From positions 1 through 64,000 of the forward strand of contig NZ_JAOZVW010000024.1 of NCBI RefSeq assembly GCF_025869345.1: 64,000 nucleotides of DNA, given 5' to 3'. The DNA is from Sphingopyxis sp. GTDB taxonomy: Bacteria; Pseudomonadota; Alphaproteobacteria; Sphingomonadales; Sphingomonadaceae. Position 1 is the first letter of the stretch. Each line of letters starts with the position of its first letter. Below, piece after piece: positions 57,226-64,000 of this stretch. Position numbers and translations under genes: made by a program. The notes beneath the pieces are model-generated. The model was not told where the DNA came from. It did not search any database and was given only the letters and a program-made list of their open reading frames with translations.

Positions 57226-58961
57226 TCCGCCGCGATCGCCAGTTCGACGCGCTGCGGGCCGCGGATCACGCCGCCGGGAGTGGGCCCCTGCATCGCGCCG
57301 TCCTTGAAGGTGACGACGCCCGACTTGATCGTCGCGACATAACCCTCGGCCTTTTGCAGCAGGCGCTTGCCGCCCGCGGGCAGGTCGAAGGCCAGCCACG
57401 GCTTGCCGAGCTTCAGCGCCTCCATGTCGATGATGTTGAGGTCGGCGAGATAGCCCGGCGCGAGCACGCCGCGATCCTCCAGCCCATAGAGCATCGCCGT
57501 ATCGCGGCACTGGCGCTTGATCGCCGCTTCGAGCGCGATGCGATTGCCTTTGCGGTCGCGCACCCAATGCTGGAGCATGAAGGTCGGCGAAGCGGCGTCG
57601 CAGATCGTCCCGCAATGCGCGCCGCCGTCGGACAGGCTGTTCACCGTGTCGTCCGACGCCTGCAGATCCTCGAGGAAATTGAGGTTGCCGTCGCGGTAGT
57701 TCAAAATCGGGAAATAGATGAAGCCCTTGCCGTCGTCCTTCATAAGGAGGTCATAGGCATATTCGGCCGGCGAGACGCCCGCCGCCGCAGCGCGATGCGC
57801 GACGCTTTCGTCCATGCGTGGTTCGTAGTTGAAATCGGGGTCCATTTCGAAATGCACCGGCCAGCCCTCGGCGACCGCCATCAGGAAGTCGAGGATGTCG
57901 CTTTCGGGATAGACATTCGCTTCCTCCACCATGCGCGTCCGGAACGCCGGGTCCTTCAGCTTCGCGAGCTGCTGCTCCCACGGCTGCCCCTCGATCTCGT
58001 TCCACGCGGGCTTGAAGCGGAAGGGGTGCACAGTCCCCTGCCACGCCATGATCACGCCATTGCCGCGCAGCGCGATCTGCGCGACGATGTTGGCGCCGGT
58101 CGCGTTCTGCTTGCGCATCTCCGAAATCTGCTCCTCGAGCGGCAGTTCCTTGGCGATCGACTGGAGCGCGGCGAAGGTCACCGGCAGGCCGGTTTCGCGG
58201 CTCAAGTCGCCCATCCACTGGAACTCATTCCATTCGCGCTTCATGTCGCTCGCCATTTCGAACACGCCATAGCCGACGCGGCCCATCGCGCGGCCGATCG
58301 CGACCAGCTCCTCAGCGGTCGCGGTGGTGCCGGGGACGAGTTCGCCGTCGACCGACTTGTGGAGCACGGTGCGGCTGGTCGAGAAACCGAGCGCGCCCGC
58401 GCGCACGCCTTCCTCGACGATGCGCGACATTTCGGCGATGTCGTCGTCGGTCGGAACCGCGCCGGGCTTTTCGCGGTCGCCGAGCACATAGGCGCGCACC
58501 GCGCCGTGCGGAACGTGGCAGGCGACGTCGACTGTGCGCGGCAGCTTTTCGAGCGCGTCCATATATTCGGGGAAAGTCTCCCATTCCCACGACATGCCCT
58601 CGGCGAGCGCGGTGCCGGGGATGTCCTCGACGCCTTCCATCAGCGAAATCAGCCAGTCGTGGCGGTCGGGCTTGGCGGGGGCGAAGCCGACGCCGCAATT
58701 GCCCATGACGACGGTGGTGACGCCGTGCCAGCTCGACGGCGCCATTTCGGCGTCCCACGTCGCCTGCCCGTCATAATGGGTGTGGACGTCGACGAAGCCG
58801 GGGGTGACGATCCGGCCGCCGGCGTCGATCTCCTCGCGGCCCGCGCCGAGATTTTGACCGACCGCGACGATGCGGTCGCCCTCGACCGCGACGTCCGCGA
58901 CGAAGGGCTTGCCGCCCGACCCATCGACGACCGTGCCGCCGCGAATCACCAGATCATGCAT
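57222..58961 (-). CDS. N-acyl-D-amino-acid deacylase-type amidohydrolase
   Basis: A 579-residue amidohydrolase. The first metal site is [10 protein letters not shown] (His60, His62). SDGGAHCG near residue 430 supplies the catalytic Asp, and the C-terminal barrel segment [10 protein letters not shown] is typical. It is longer than D-aminoacylase itself (about 480 residues) and closest by pattern to the D-aminoacylase/amidohydrolase 3 group. It is first of a two-gene operon with an MDR oxidoreductase; nested inverted repeats lie upstream of its start. Confidence 0.88.
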   Translation of the reverse strand: MHDLVIRGGTVVDGSGGKPFVADVAVEGDRIVAVGQNLGAGREEIDAGGRIVTPGFVDVHTHYDGQATWDAEMAPSSWHGVTTVVMGNCGVGFAPAKPDRHDWLISLMEGVEDIPGTALAEGMSWEWETFPEYMDALEKLPRTVDVACHVPHGAVRAYVLGDREKPGAVPTDDDIAEMSRIVEEGVRAGALGFSTSRTVLHKSVDGELVPGTTATAEELVAIGRAMGRVGYGVFEMASDMKREWNEFQWMGDLSRETGLPVTFAALQSIAKELPLEEQISEMRKQNATGANIVAQIALRGNGVIMAWQGTVHPFRFKPAWNEIEGQPWEQQLAKLKDPAFRTRMVEEANVYPESDILDFLMAVAEGWPVHFEMDPDFNYEPRMDESVAHRAAAAGVSPAEYAYDLLMKDDGKGFIYFPILNYRDGNLNFLEDLQASDDTVNSLSDGGAHCGTICDAASPTFMLQHWVRDRKGNRIALEAAIKRQCRDTAMLYGLEDRGVLAPGYLADLNIIDMEALKLGKPWLAFDLPAGGKRLLQKAEGYVATIKSGVVTFKDGAMQGPTPGGVIRGPQRVELAIAAE

Positions 58962-58968
58962 GTCTGCT

Positions 58969-59015
58969 CTCCCGATTTTTAGTTTCAGCTAAAAACCTAT
59001 CATCAAAATCGGGAG
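58969..59015. promoter_or_regulatory. nested inverted repeats upstream of the amidohydrolase gene
   Basis: The outer arms CTCCCGATTTT (58969-58979) and AAAATCGGGAG (59005-59015) are perfect. Inside, TTTTTAG (58976-58982) and CTAAAAA (58989-58995) form a second palindrome that shares bases with the outer one. It lies eight bases upstream of the amidohydrolase start. It may be an operator; the two mutually exclusive pairings could also act in RNA. Confidence 0.6.
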
Positions 59016-59087
59016 ATGCAAATATGCGCGCGCGGCGCACGGCGAGGCGCTATGATGGCGCGATCAAACCCTATGGGAATCGCCATC

Positions 59088-59837
59088 ATGATCCGCCCGC
59101 TGACCCTTGCCCTGCTCCTCGCCGTCGCCGCACCGTCGGCCATCGCGCAGCCTTCGCCCGCTCCCGATTACAGCGCCGCGCTCGCCGATCCGGCGCGCCC
59201 CGCCGCCGACCGCGAGCGCGATGCGGCGCGCAAACCCGCCGAACTGCTCGCCTTCGCGGGCGTGAAGCCGGGGCAGGCGGTCGGCGACTTTGTGATGGGC
59301 GGCGGCTATCTGACCCGCATCCTCGCTGGCGCGGTCGGACCGGAGGGCAAGGTCTACGCCTTCCAGCCCGCCGAGTTCATCGCCTTCAAGAAACAATATG
59401 GCGACGATCAGGCCGCGATCGACGCCGCCTACGCCAATGTCGATGCCGTCGCGGGGCCGTTCGCGGCGCCTGCTTTCCCGGTGCCGCTCGACACGATCAT
59501 CACCGTGCAGAATTTCCACGACCTCTATCTCAAGCCTTTCCCCGAAGGCACCGGCGACAAGGCGAGCGCGGCGCTGTTCGCGGCGCTGAAGCCCGGCGGC
59601 ACGCTCGTCGTCGTCGATCATAGCGCAGCGGACGGCAGCGGCACGACGCTGTCCGACAGCCTGCACCGCATCGACAAGGCGGCGGTCGTCGCGGCGCTCA
59701 CCAAGGCGGGGTTCACGCTCGAAGCGGAGAGCGATCTTTACAAGCGCCCCGACGACCCGCGCACCGCGAACGTCTTCGACCCCTCCATTCGCGGCAAGAC
59801 CGACCAGTTCACCTTGCGCTTCCGCAAACCCGCATGA
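59088..59837 (+). CDS. exported methyltransferase-fold protein
   Basis: About 249 residues with a signal peptide (MIRPLTLALLLAVAAPSAIAQ). A class I methyltransferase-like fold follows: KPGQAVGDFVMGGGYLTRIL (motif I region), GKVYAFQP, IITVQNFHDLY and LKPGGTLVVVDHS. This matches the 'predicted methyltransferase' group COG4798 as I recall it. In-frame ATGs at 59052 and 59073 are alternatives. An exported SAM enzyme is odd because SAM is cytosolic, so its true ligand is open. Confidence 0.75.
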   Translation: MIRPLTLALLLAVAAPSAIAQPSPAPDYSAALADPARPAADRERDAARKPAELLAFAGVKPGQAVGDFVMGGGYLTRILAGAVGPEGKVYAFQPAEFIAFKKQYGDDQAAIDAAYANVDAVAGPFAAPAFPVPLDTIITVQNFHDLYLKPFPEGTGDKASAALFAALKPGGTLVVVDHSAADGSGTTLSDSLHRIDKAAVVAALTKAGFTLEAESDLYKRPDDPRTANVFDPSIRGKTDQFTLRFRKPA

Positions 59838-59854
59838 GGCGCTAGGGCGGCGCG

Positions 59855-60166
59855 ATGAGCAACGACGACGAAGACTATGTCTATGACGAGGCGAGCGGCG
59901 AATGGCTGCCCGCCAGCGAAGCGCGCGAACGAGCGGCCGCCGCCAATGCGCTGCCGCAAGCGAAGGACGCGGTCGGCAATGTGCTGAGCGACGGCGACTC
60001 GGTCGTCCTGATCAAGGATCTGCCGGTGAAGGGCGCGGGGCAGACGCTGAAGGTCGGCACCGTGATCAAGTCGATCCGGCTGACCGCCGATCCCGAAGAG
60101 ATCGACTGCCGCTACGAGGGGATCAAGGGGCTGGTGCTGCGGACGGAGTTCGTGCGCAAGCGTTAG
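59855..60166 (+). CDS. PhnA-like protein lacking the zinc ribbon
   Basis: A 103-residue protein. Its C-terminal two thirds match PhnA/YjdM: KDAVGNVLSDGDSVVLIKDL, VKVG-type TLKVGTVIKSIRL, EIDCRYEGIKGLVLRTEFV. The usual N-terminal zinc ribbon (CPxC ... CPEC) is replaced by an acidic DDEDYVYDEASGEWLPAS with no cysteine. Despite its name PhnA is not required for phosphonate breakdown in E. coli. It lies 17 bases after the methyltransferase-like gene. Confidence 0.83.
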   Translation: MSNDDEDYVYDEASGEWLPASEARERAAAANALPQAKDAVGNVLSDGDSVVLIKDLPVKGAGQTLKVGTVIKSIRLTADPEEIDCRYEGIKGLVLRTEFVRKR

Positions 60167-60209
60167 AGTCTTGATCCTGGCTTGGGATCGACTTTGAGCG
60201 AAACATACA

Positions 60210-60236
60210 CGTGTCCCCGCAAAGGCGGGAGCACGC
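60210..60236. repeat. half copy of the family B repeat
   Basis: CGTGTCCCCGCAAAGGCGGGAGCACG is a short self-complementary unit related to the arms at 27061-27140. It lies in the spacer between two convergent genes (PhnA-like and cupin). Confidence 0.65.
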
Positions 60237-60262
60237 CGTTCTTTTGATCAACGATGATCAGA

Positions 60263-60787
60263 CTATGCCCGCGCCGAAGGCGGCCGTTCCTTGTCCCAGC
60301 GGGGCCGCGCGGCGTCCATTCCGGCGACGACCTTGTCCCAATAGGCCTCGGTCCGCCCCTGGAACTTCATGTCGAAACGCTCGACCGTGCGGAATTCGAG
60401 CACTTCGACGCCTTCGGGGCCCGGCTTGTAGCTATAGGGCACGTCGCTGCCGACGAAAAAGCCGTCGCCCGCGCCGAGCTCTTCGGTCCCGAGTTTCAGC
60501 GAACCCGCGATGATATAATAGAGACAGTCCGCATCATGGCTGTGCAGCGGCAACGCGAAGCCGCTTTTGAACCAGGCATAGGTCAGGCTCATGTGGGGGA
60601 GCGAGAACAGCACTTTGGTGACGTTCCCTTCGCCGACGCCCGCCGCGACCCAGCGGCCGATGCCGGCTTCGACGATCGGGGTCAGCCCGGCGAGCGTCAT
60701 CTTGTCGGTTTCGTTGAGGTCGGGCGCGTCGCCGGCCCGGAAAATCCGGAACGGCGCCGCATCCCGCGCGCGATCGGCTTCGGCCAT
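60263..60787 (-). CDS. cupin-domain protein
   Basis: A 174-residue protein with one cupin domain: LPLHSHDADCLYYIIAGSLKLG carries the first metal motif (HSH) and GFFVGSDVPYSYKPGPEGVEVLEF the second half. AGGAGA lies close upstream of the ATG at 60787. It follows the acyl-CoA dehydrogenase gene on the same strand after 62 bases, so it may share its transcript. Substrate unknown. Confidence 0.83.
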   Translation of the reverse strand: MAEADRARDAAPFRIFRAGDAPDLNETDKMTLAGLTPIVEAGIGRWVAAGVGEGNVTKVLFSLPHMSLTYAWFKSGFALPLHSHDADCLYYIIAGSLKLGTEELGAGDGFFVGSDVPYSYKPGPEGVEVLEFRTVERFDMKFQGRTEAYWDKVVAGMDAARPRWDKERPPSARA

Positions 60788-60849
60788 GACTGTCTCCTCT
60801 TCCTTTGTCGCGACGATCATGCCGCAACGAAGCGAAGAGTCCAGCCCGG

Positions 60850-62145
60850 TCAGATCTTGCCCAGCGTCTCCCTGCGCGGCCCCATATAGCCGAAGAGATA
60901 GGCCGCCACTTTCCGCATCTGGATTTCCTCCGCGCCCTCGGTGATGCGATAGCGGCGGTGGTGGCGATAGATATGCTCGAACGGCTTGTGACGCGAATAG
61001 CCGATGCCGCCATGCACCTGCATCGCACGGTCGGCAGCTTCGCAGCACAGGCGGTTCGCCCAGTAATTGCACATGCTGACCTTGTCCGACAGCGTGCGCT
61101 CGATCTCCTTGTGCGGGGTATTATCCATGTCCCACGCGGTCTTGCGAATAAGGAGACGCAGCATTTCGGCCTGGGTCGCGAGTTCGACGAGCGGGAACTG
61201 GATCGCCTGATTCTTCGCCAGTGCCTCGCCGAAAGGCTTGCGCTCGCGCGCGTAGCGCACGCTCTCCTCGATGCAATAGACCGCGGCGCCCAGCGACGAG
61301 GCCGCCTGACGGATGCGGTTCTGGTGGACGAAGCTCTGCGCGATCGACAGCCCGCCATCGACCGGCCCCAGCCGCGCGCTGTCGGGCACCCAGACGTCGG
61401 TGAAGGTCATGCGCGGATGGTCGGTCGGCATGTTGAAGGTCCACATATATTCGTCGACCGTCATGCCCGGCGTGCCCGTCGGCACGAGCAGACAGGTGAT
61501 GCCCCTGGCATCGCCATCCTCGCCGCTGGTGCGGCAGAAGGCGGCGCAATGCGTCGCGACATGCATGCCGGTGATCCACATCTTGCGCCCGTTGATCAGC
61601 CAGCCGTCGATGCCGTCGCGCGTCTCGCGCACCGCGCGCGTTTCCATATGCGTCGCATCGCTGCCGTGATCGGGCTCGGTGAGGCCGAAGGCGGTGCGGC
61701 GCTTGCCCTCGAACCCGCCGAGGATGAATTCCTGCTTCTGCTCCTCGCTCGTCGCGAACTGCTCGAACATCGCGACGAAGGGGAAATTGCCGACGATGCT
61801 ATGCTCGTTCTGGAGGTCGTTGTGGAGGCCGAGGCCCTTCGCCGCGAAATGCTCGCGGATCACCGCCATCCACAGGTTCGATCCGTCCTTGCCGCCATAT
61901 TTCTTCGGCGCCGAAAAACGCCAGTGCCCCGCCGCGTCGGCCTTGCGCGTCGCCTGCTTCAAAAGCTGTTCCCACTCATGACGCGGCAGCCCCTGATTGT
62001 CCCAGTCGGTGCGGCTATGCTCGCGGCGGTGGTCGAAGAAGCGGATATTGTCGTCCGCCAGTTCGAGCGGCCTGATCTCCGCCTCGATGAAGGCGTCGAG
62101 TTCGTCGAGATAGGCCTGCAGGTCGGCGGGCATCGCAAAATCCAT
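60850..62145 (-). CDS. acyl-CoA dehydrogenase
   Basis: A 431-residue flavoenzyme. Family segments: TEPDHGSDATHMETRAV (FAD-proximal loop), GRKMWITGMHVATHC, QNRIRQAASSLGAAVYC, and the C-terminal MQVHGGIGYSRHKPFEHIYRHHRRYRITEGAEEIQ, split as MQVHGGIGYSRHKPFEH and RITEGAEEIQ. The RITEGAEEIQ segment retains the Glu at the usual catalytic-base position. It lies 16 bases after the kinase-like gene, as in ACAD10/11-like gene pairs. Probable role: oxidation or dehydration of an unusual acyl-CoA. Confidence 0.92.
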   Translation of the reverse strand: MDFAMPADLQAYLDELDAFIEAEIRPLELADDNIRFFDHRREHSRTDWDNQGLPRHEWEQLLKQATRKADAAGHWRFSAPKKYGGKDGSNLWMAVIREHFAAKGLGLHNDLQNEHSIVGNFPFVAMFEQFATSEEQKQEFILGGFEGKRRTAFGLTEPDHGSDATHMETRAVRETRDGIDGWLINGRKMWITGMHVATHCAAFCRTSGEDGDARGITCLLVPTGTPGMTVDEYMWTFNMPTDHPRMTFTDVWVPDSARLGPVDGGLSIAQSFVHQNRIRQAASSLGAAVYCIEESVRYARERKPFGEALAKNQAIQFPLVELATQAEMLRLLIRKTAWDMDNTPHKEIERTLSDKVSMCNYWANRLCCEAADRAMQVHGGIGYSRHKPFEHIYRHHRRYRITEGAEEIQMRKVAAYLFGYMGPRRETLGKI

Positions 62146-62161
62146 GTCTCTCTCCTATCGT

Positions 62162-63493
62162 CTATCCGCGCCATTCGGCGCGCGCCGCGGCGAGCGCGGC
62201 ATATTTGGGACTGTCGACCGCGCATTTGTCGAGCACCGCGCGGCGCAGCCTCGCAAGCAGGCCGGGCTCGGCGAGCGTCGTCTTCCCCGACATCAGTGCT
62301 TCGGCCAGCGCCCGGTCCTCGGCGCGCGTGCCGGTATCGAGATCGCGCATCACGATGCCGAGCGCATTCATCGCGACGACCGCCTCGAACTTGGCGTGAC
62401 CTTCGGCTTTGGGCTTGATCGCGCTTTCGATCCAGTCGCGCACCGCCTGCACCATCTCGCGGCTCGTCGGCTCGCCCGTCGGGGCGGGCGCGGGATCGGC
62501 GGGCGGCGGCAAGGCGCGCTGCCGTTCCGCCTCGGGCGCCTCTTCCTCGAGCAGCCGGATCAGATCGAGTTCCTGCTCCGCCGTCCGCCGCCCGACGACG
62601 ACGCGTTCGACCGTCGTGTCGGCGCCGCTGCGCCACGCCTGCCCCATTTGCAGGCAGCCGAGCGCCCACCAGAGCGTGCGGTAGACGAGCCAGAACTTGA
62701 ACCGCGCCGGATCGACCCTGACGCCGCCCGCCGCCGCGTAGGCCGCGAAATAATCTTCGAGACTGCCGACCCCGAACGCCGGCTTGTCGAGCTGGCCGAA
62801 GCGCCAGACGGTCATGCAGCCGAAAGCGAGATCCTCGTGCGCGTCGCCGAGATGCGCCAGTTCCCAGTCGAGCACGACCGCCAGCCCCTCACCGTCGACC
62901 ATGATGTTCCCCATCCGGTAATCGCCATGGACGAGCACCGGGTCGGCGGGTTCGGGCAGATGATCCTCACACCATTTGACCGCGAGCGCGATCGCCGGGC
63001 GGTCGCCGCCGTAGGAGAGAAAGCGCGCCTTGAGCTCGGCGAGCGCCGCGGCGGTGTCCATCACCGGAATGCCTTCGGGGATCGCGGCGCGCGGCAGGGC
63101 GTGAATATGCGCGAGTTCGCGGCCGAGATCGGCGACGAGCGACGGCGGCGGGTTCGGCAATATCTTCGCGGGGCTGACCTCGGCGACGACCCGGCGCATC
63201 ACATAGCCGGTGCCCATGCCGTCGGCGTCGGCGAGCACGCCGACGACCTCGGGCGCCTTGACGCCGCCCGCATGCGCCGCCCGCACCAGCGCCGCCTCGA
63301 CCGGGTGCCCATAGGGCCGCCCTTCCATATATTCGGCCGACGGCGCGCGGCGCAGCACATAGGCCATCCCCGCCCAGTCGAACGCCCAGCTTTCCATATT
63401 CGCGCCCCCCGACAGGCGGGCGAGCCCCGACAGCGTGCCGGGCCCGGCGATGCGCGTCATGAAGGCGGAAAGCGGTTCGGAGAGATCGGCCAT
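62162..63493 (-). CDS. phosphotransferase (APH-like kinase) with C-terminal DUF6285-like domain
   Basis: A 443-residue protein. The kinase domain (residues 10-330) has LVHGDYRMGNIMV with His189, Asp191 and Asn196, and LDWELAHLGD with the metal Asp209. After a Pro/Ala linker (about 345-365), a helical domain (SREMVQAVRDWIESAIKP to MSGKTTLAE) resembles DUF6285. The next gene is an acyl-CoA dehydrogenase. In Pseudomonas putida the LvaA kinase-like protein and LvaC dehydrogenase act on 4-hydroxyacyl-CoAs; a similar role is inferred here. Confidence 0.87.
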   Translation of the reverse strand: MADLSEPLSAFMTRIAGPGTLSGLARLSGGANMESWAFDWAGMAYVLRRAPSAEYMEGRPYGHPVEAALVRAAHAGGVKAPEVVGVLADADGMGTGYVMRRVVAEVSPAKILPNPPPSLVADLGRELAHIHALPRAAIPEGIPVMDTAAALAELKARFLSYGGDRPAIALAVKWCEDHLPEPADPVLVHGDYRMGNIMVDGEGLAVVLDWELAHLGDAHEDLAFGCMTVWRFGQLDKPAFGVGSLEDYFAAYAAAGGVRVDPARFKFWLVYRTLWWALGCLQMGQAWRSGADTTVERVVVGRRTAEQELDLIRLLEEEAPEAERQRALPPPADPAPAPTGEPTSREMVQAVRDWIESAIKPKAEGHAKFEAVVAMNALGIVMRDLDTGTRAEDRALAEALMSGKTTLAEPGLLARLRRAVLDKCAVDSPKYAALAAARAEWRG

Positions 63494-63551
63494 TACTTAA
63501 CCATGCTAAGTATTTTCGCAGGCCGCAAGCCCCATTGCATTCGGGCCCCGA

Positions 63552-64000
63552 TCAGGGGAGCGTGAAACGCACAGCGCTCAGATAATAGGTCTTCATCGGC
63601 TTGCCCTCGGAATCGAGCGCGGGTTCGAAGCGGGCGCGCCGCATCAGCAACTGGCATACCGTCTTGGCGAATCCATCGGGATCGGTCGATTGCTGGATAT
63701 GGCACGATAGCGGCTTCCCGTCCTCGCCGATGGTCAGCCGGAATTGAATCATCCCCTGCATCCCGTTGATGAGCATATCGCGCGGATAATCATCGGGCCC
63801 AAGCCATCGTCCCGGCGATCCGCGTGGCACGGCGGGGCGCGACTGAGTCCTGACCTGCTTGGGATCGACACCCCAATGCGTCACGAGCTCGTCGGTGCAG
63901 GCCCGCATCGCGTCGAGCGCCTTCTTCATGGGCCCGGTGTGCAGGATCAGCGGGCGGCGCAGCGGGGGGCCGAAACGAAGCTGCGTCGTCGCGGCTTCGT
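63552..64000 (-). CDS. TonB C-terminal-domain protein (partial)
   Basis: The reading frame is open to the right edge, so the N-terminus is missing; about 148 residues are visible. The segment KKALDAMRACTDELVTHWGVD, preceded by PLILHTGPM, is typical of sphingomonad TonB-related periplasmic proteins. The last 90 residues (GMIQFRLTIGEDGKPLSCHIQ to MKTYYLSAVRF) form a TonB C-terminal-type domain. Role inferred: energy coupling or protein-protein contact in the periplasm. The in-frame ATG at 63929 is internal, not the true start. Confidence 0.8.
   Translation of the reverse strand, partial: EAATTQLRFGPPLRRPLILHTGPMKKALDAMRACTDELVTHWGVDPKQVRTQSRPAVPRGSPGRWLGPDDYPRDMLINGMQGMIQFRLTIGEDGKPLSCHIQQSTDPDGFAKTVCQLLMRRARFEPALDSEGKPMKTYYLSAVRFTLP

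Overview
The window looks like a chromosomal segment of a high-GC alphaproteobacterium of the Sphingomonadales, most like Sphingopyxis or a close relative. The evidence is the high GC content, the gene orders sdhC-sdhD-sdhA, bamD-recN-ligA and rimP-nusA-ylxR-infB, several secreted proteins of sphingomonad type, and many short palindromic repeats between genes. This assignment rests on gene content and order, because no rRNA or tRNA gene was seen. I found no prophage, no transposase-bearing insertion sequence and no CRISPR array.

Layout. 1-1.55 kb: succinate dehydrogenase (sdhA runs off the left edge). 1.8-2.8 kb: a ParD-like gene coupled to methionine aminopeptidase behind a palindromic promoter. 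2.9-5.6 kb: a lipoprotein, a small membrane protein and alanine dehydrogenase. 5.9-9.2 kb: a soluble globin-coupled chemoreceptor, a subclass B3 metallo-beta-lactamase and prmA. 9.3-16.5 kb: phenylalanine hydroxylase, a Crp/Fnr regulator, two histidine-box membrane hydroxylases and a TonB receptor with a DUF2946 partner. 16.6-24.3 kb: ligA, recN and bamD, with a GNAT gene and a repeat-flanked DUF559 nuclease wedged between recN and ligA. 24.6-28.4 kb: pnp, rpsO and a frame-disrupted truB. 28.4-34.2 kb: thymidine kinase, a nitrosative-stress cluster (Rrf2 regulator, truncated haemoglobin, membrane protein, DUF1971) and a wax ester synthase-like gene. 34.2-40.8 kb: rbfA, a toxin-antitoxin pair, infB, ylxR, nusA and rimP.

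41.4-48.7 kb: an orphan ABC ATPase, a dmeRF-type Ni/Co sensor and exporter, a cell-wall hydrolase, a HerA-like ATPase, and a TIGR02186-TauE pair. 48.8-51.4 kb: a processive GT2 synthase with an outer-membrane partner, resembling a reduced NfrAB system. 51.5-56.2 kb: nhaA, a DUF885-like lipoprotein, and a divergent tryptophan-dioxygenase/kynureninase pair. 56.2-64 kb: an oxidoreductase with a D-aminoacylase-type amidohydrolase, a secreted methyltransferase-like protein, a PhnA-like protein, a cupin, an acyl-CoA dehydrogenase with a kinase-like partner, and a TonB-domain protein cut by the right edge.

The translation and RNA-processing genes rimP-nusA-ylxR-infB-rbfA-truB-rpsO-pnp all lie on the minus strand in the usual order. 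However, a toxin-antitoxin module separates infB from rbfA, and about 5.8 kb of accessory genes separate rbfA from truB. The least-described candidates are the reduced NfrAB-like pair, the divergent dioxygenase pair, the DUF559 gene between direct repeats, and the nitrosative-stress cluster with two matching operator-like motifs placed on divergent promoters.
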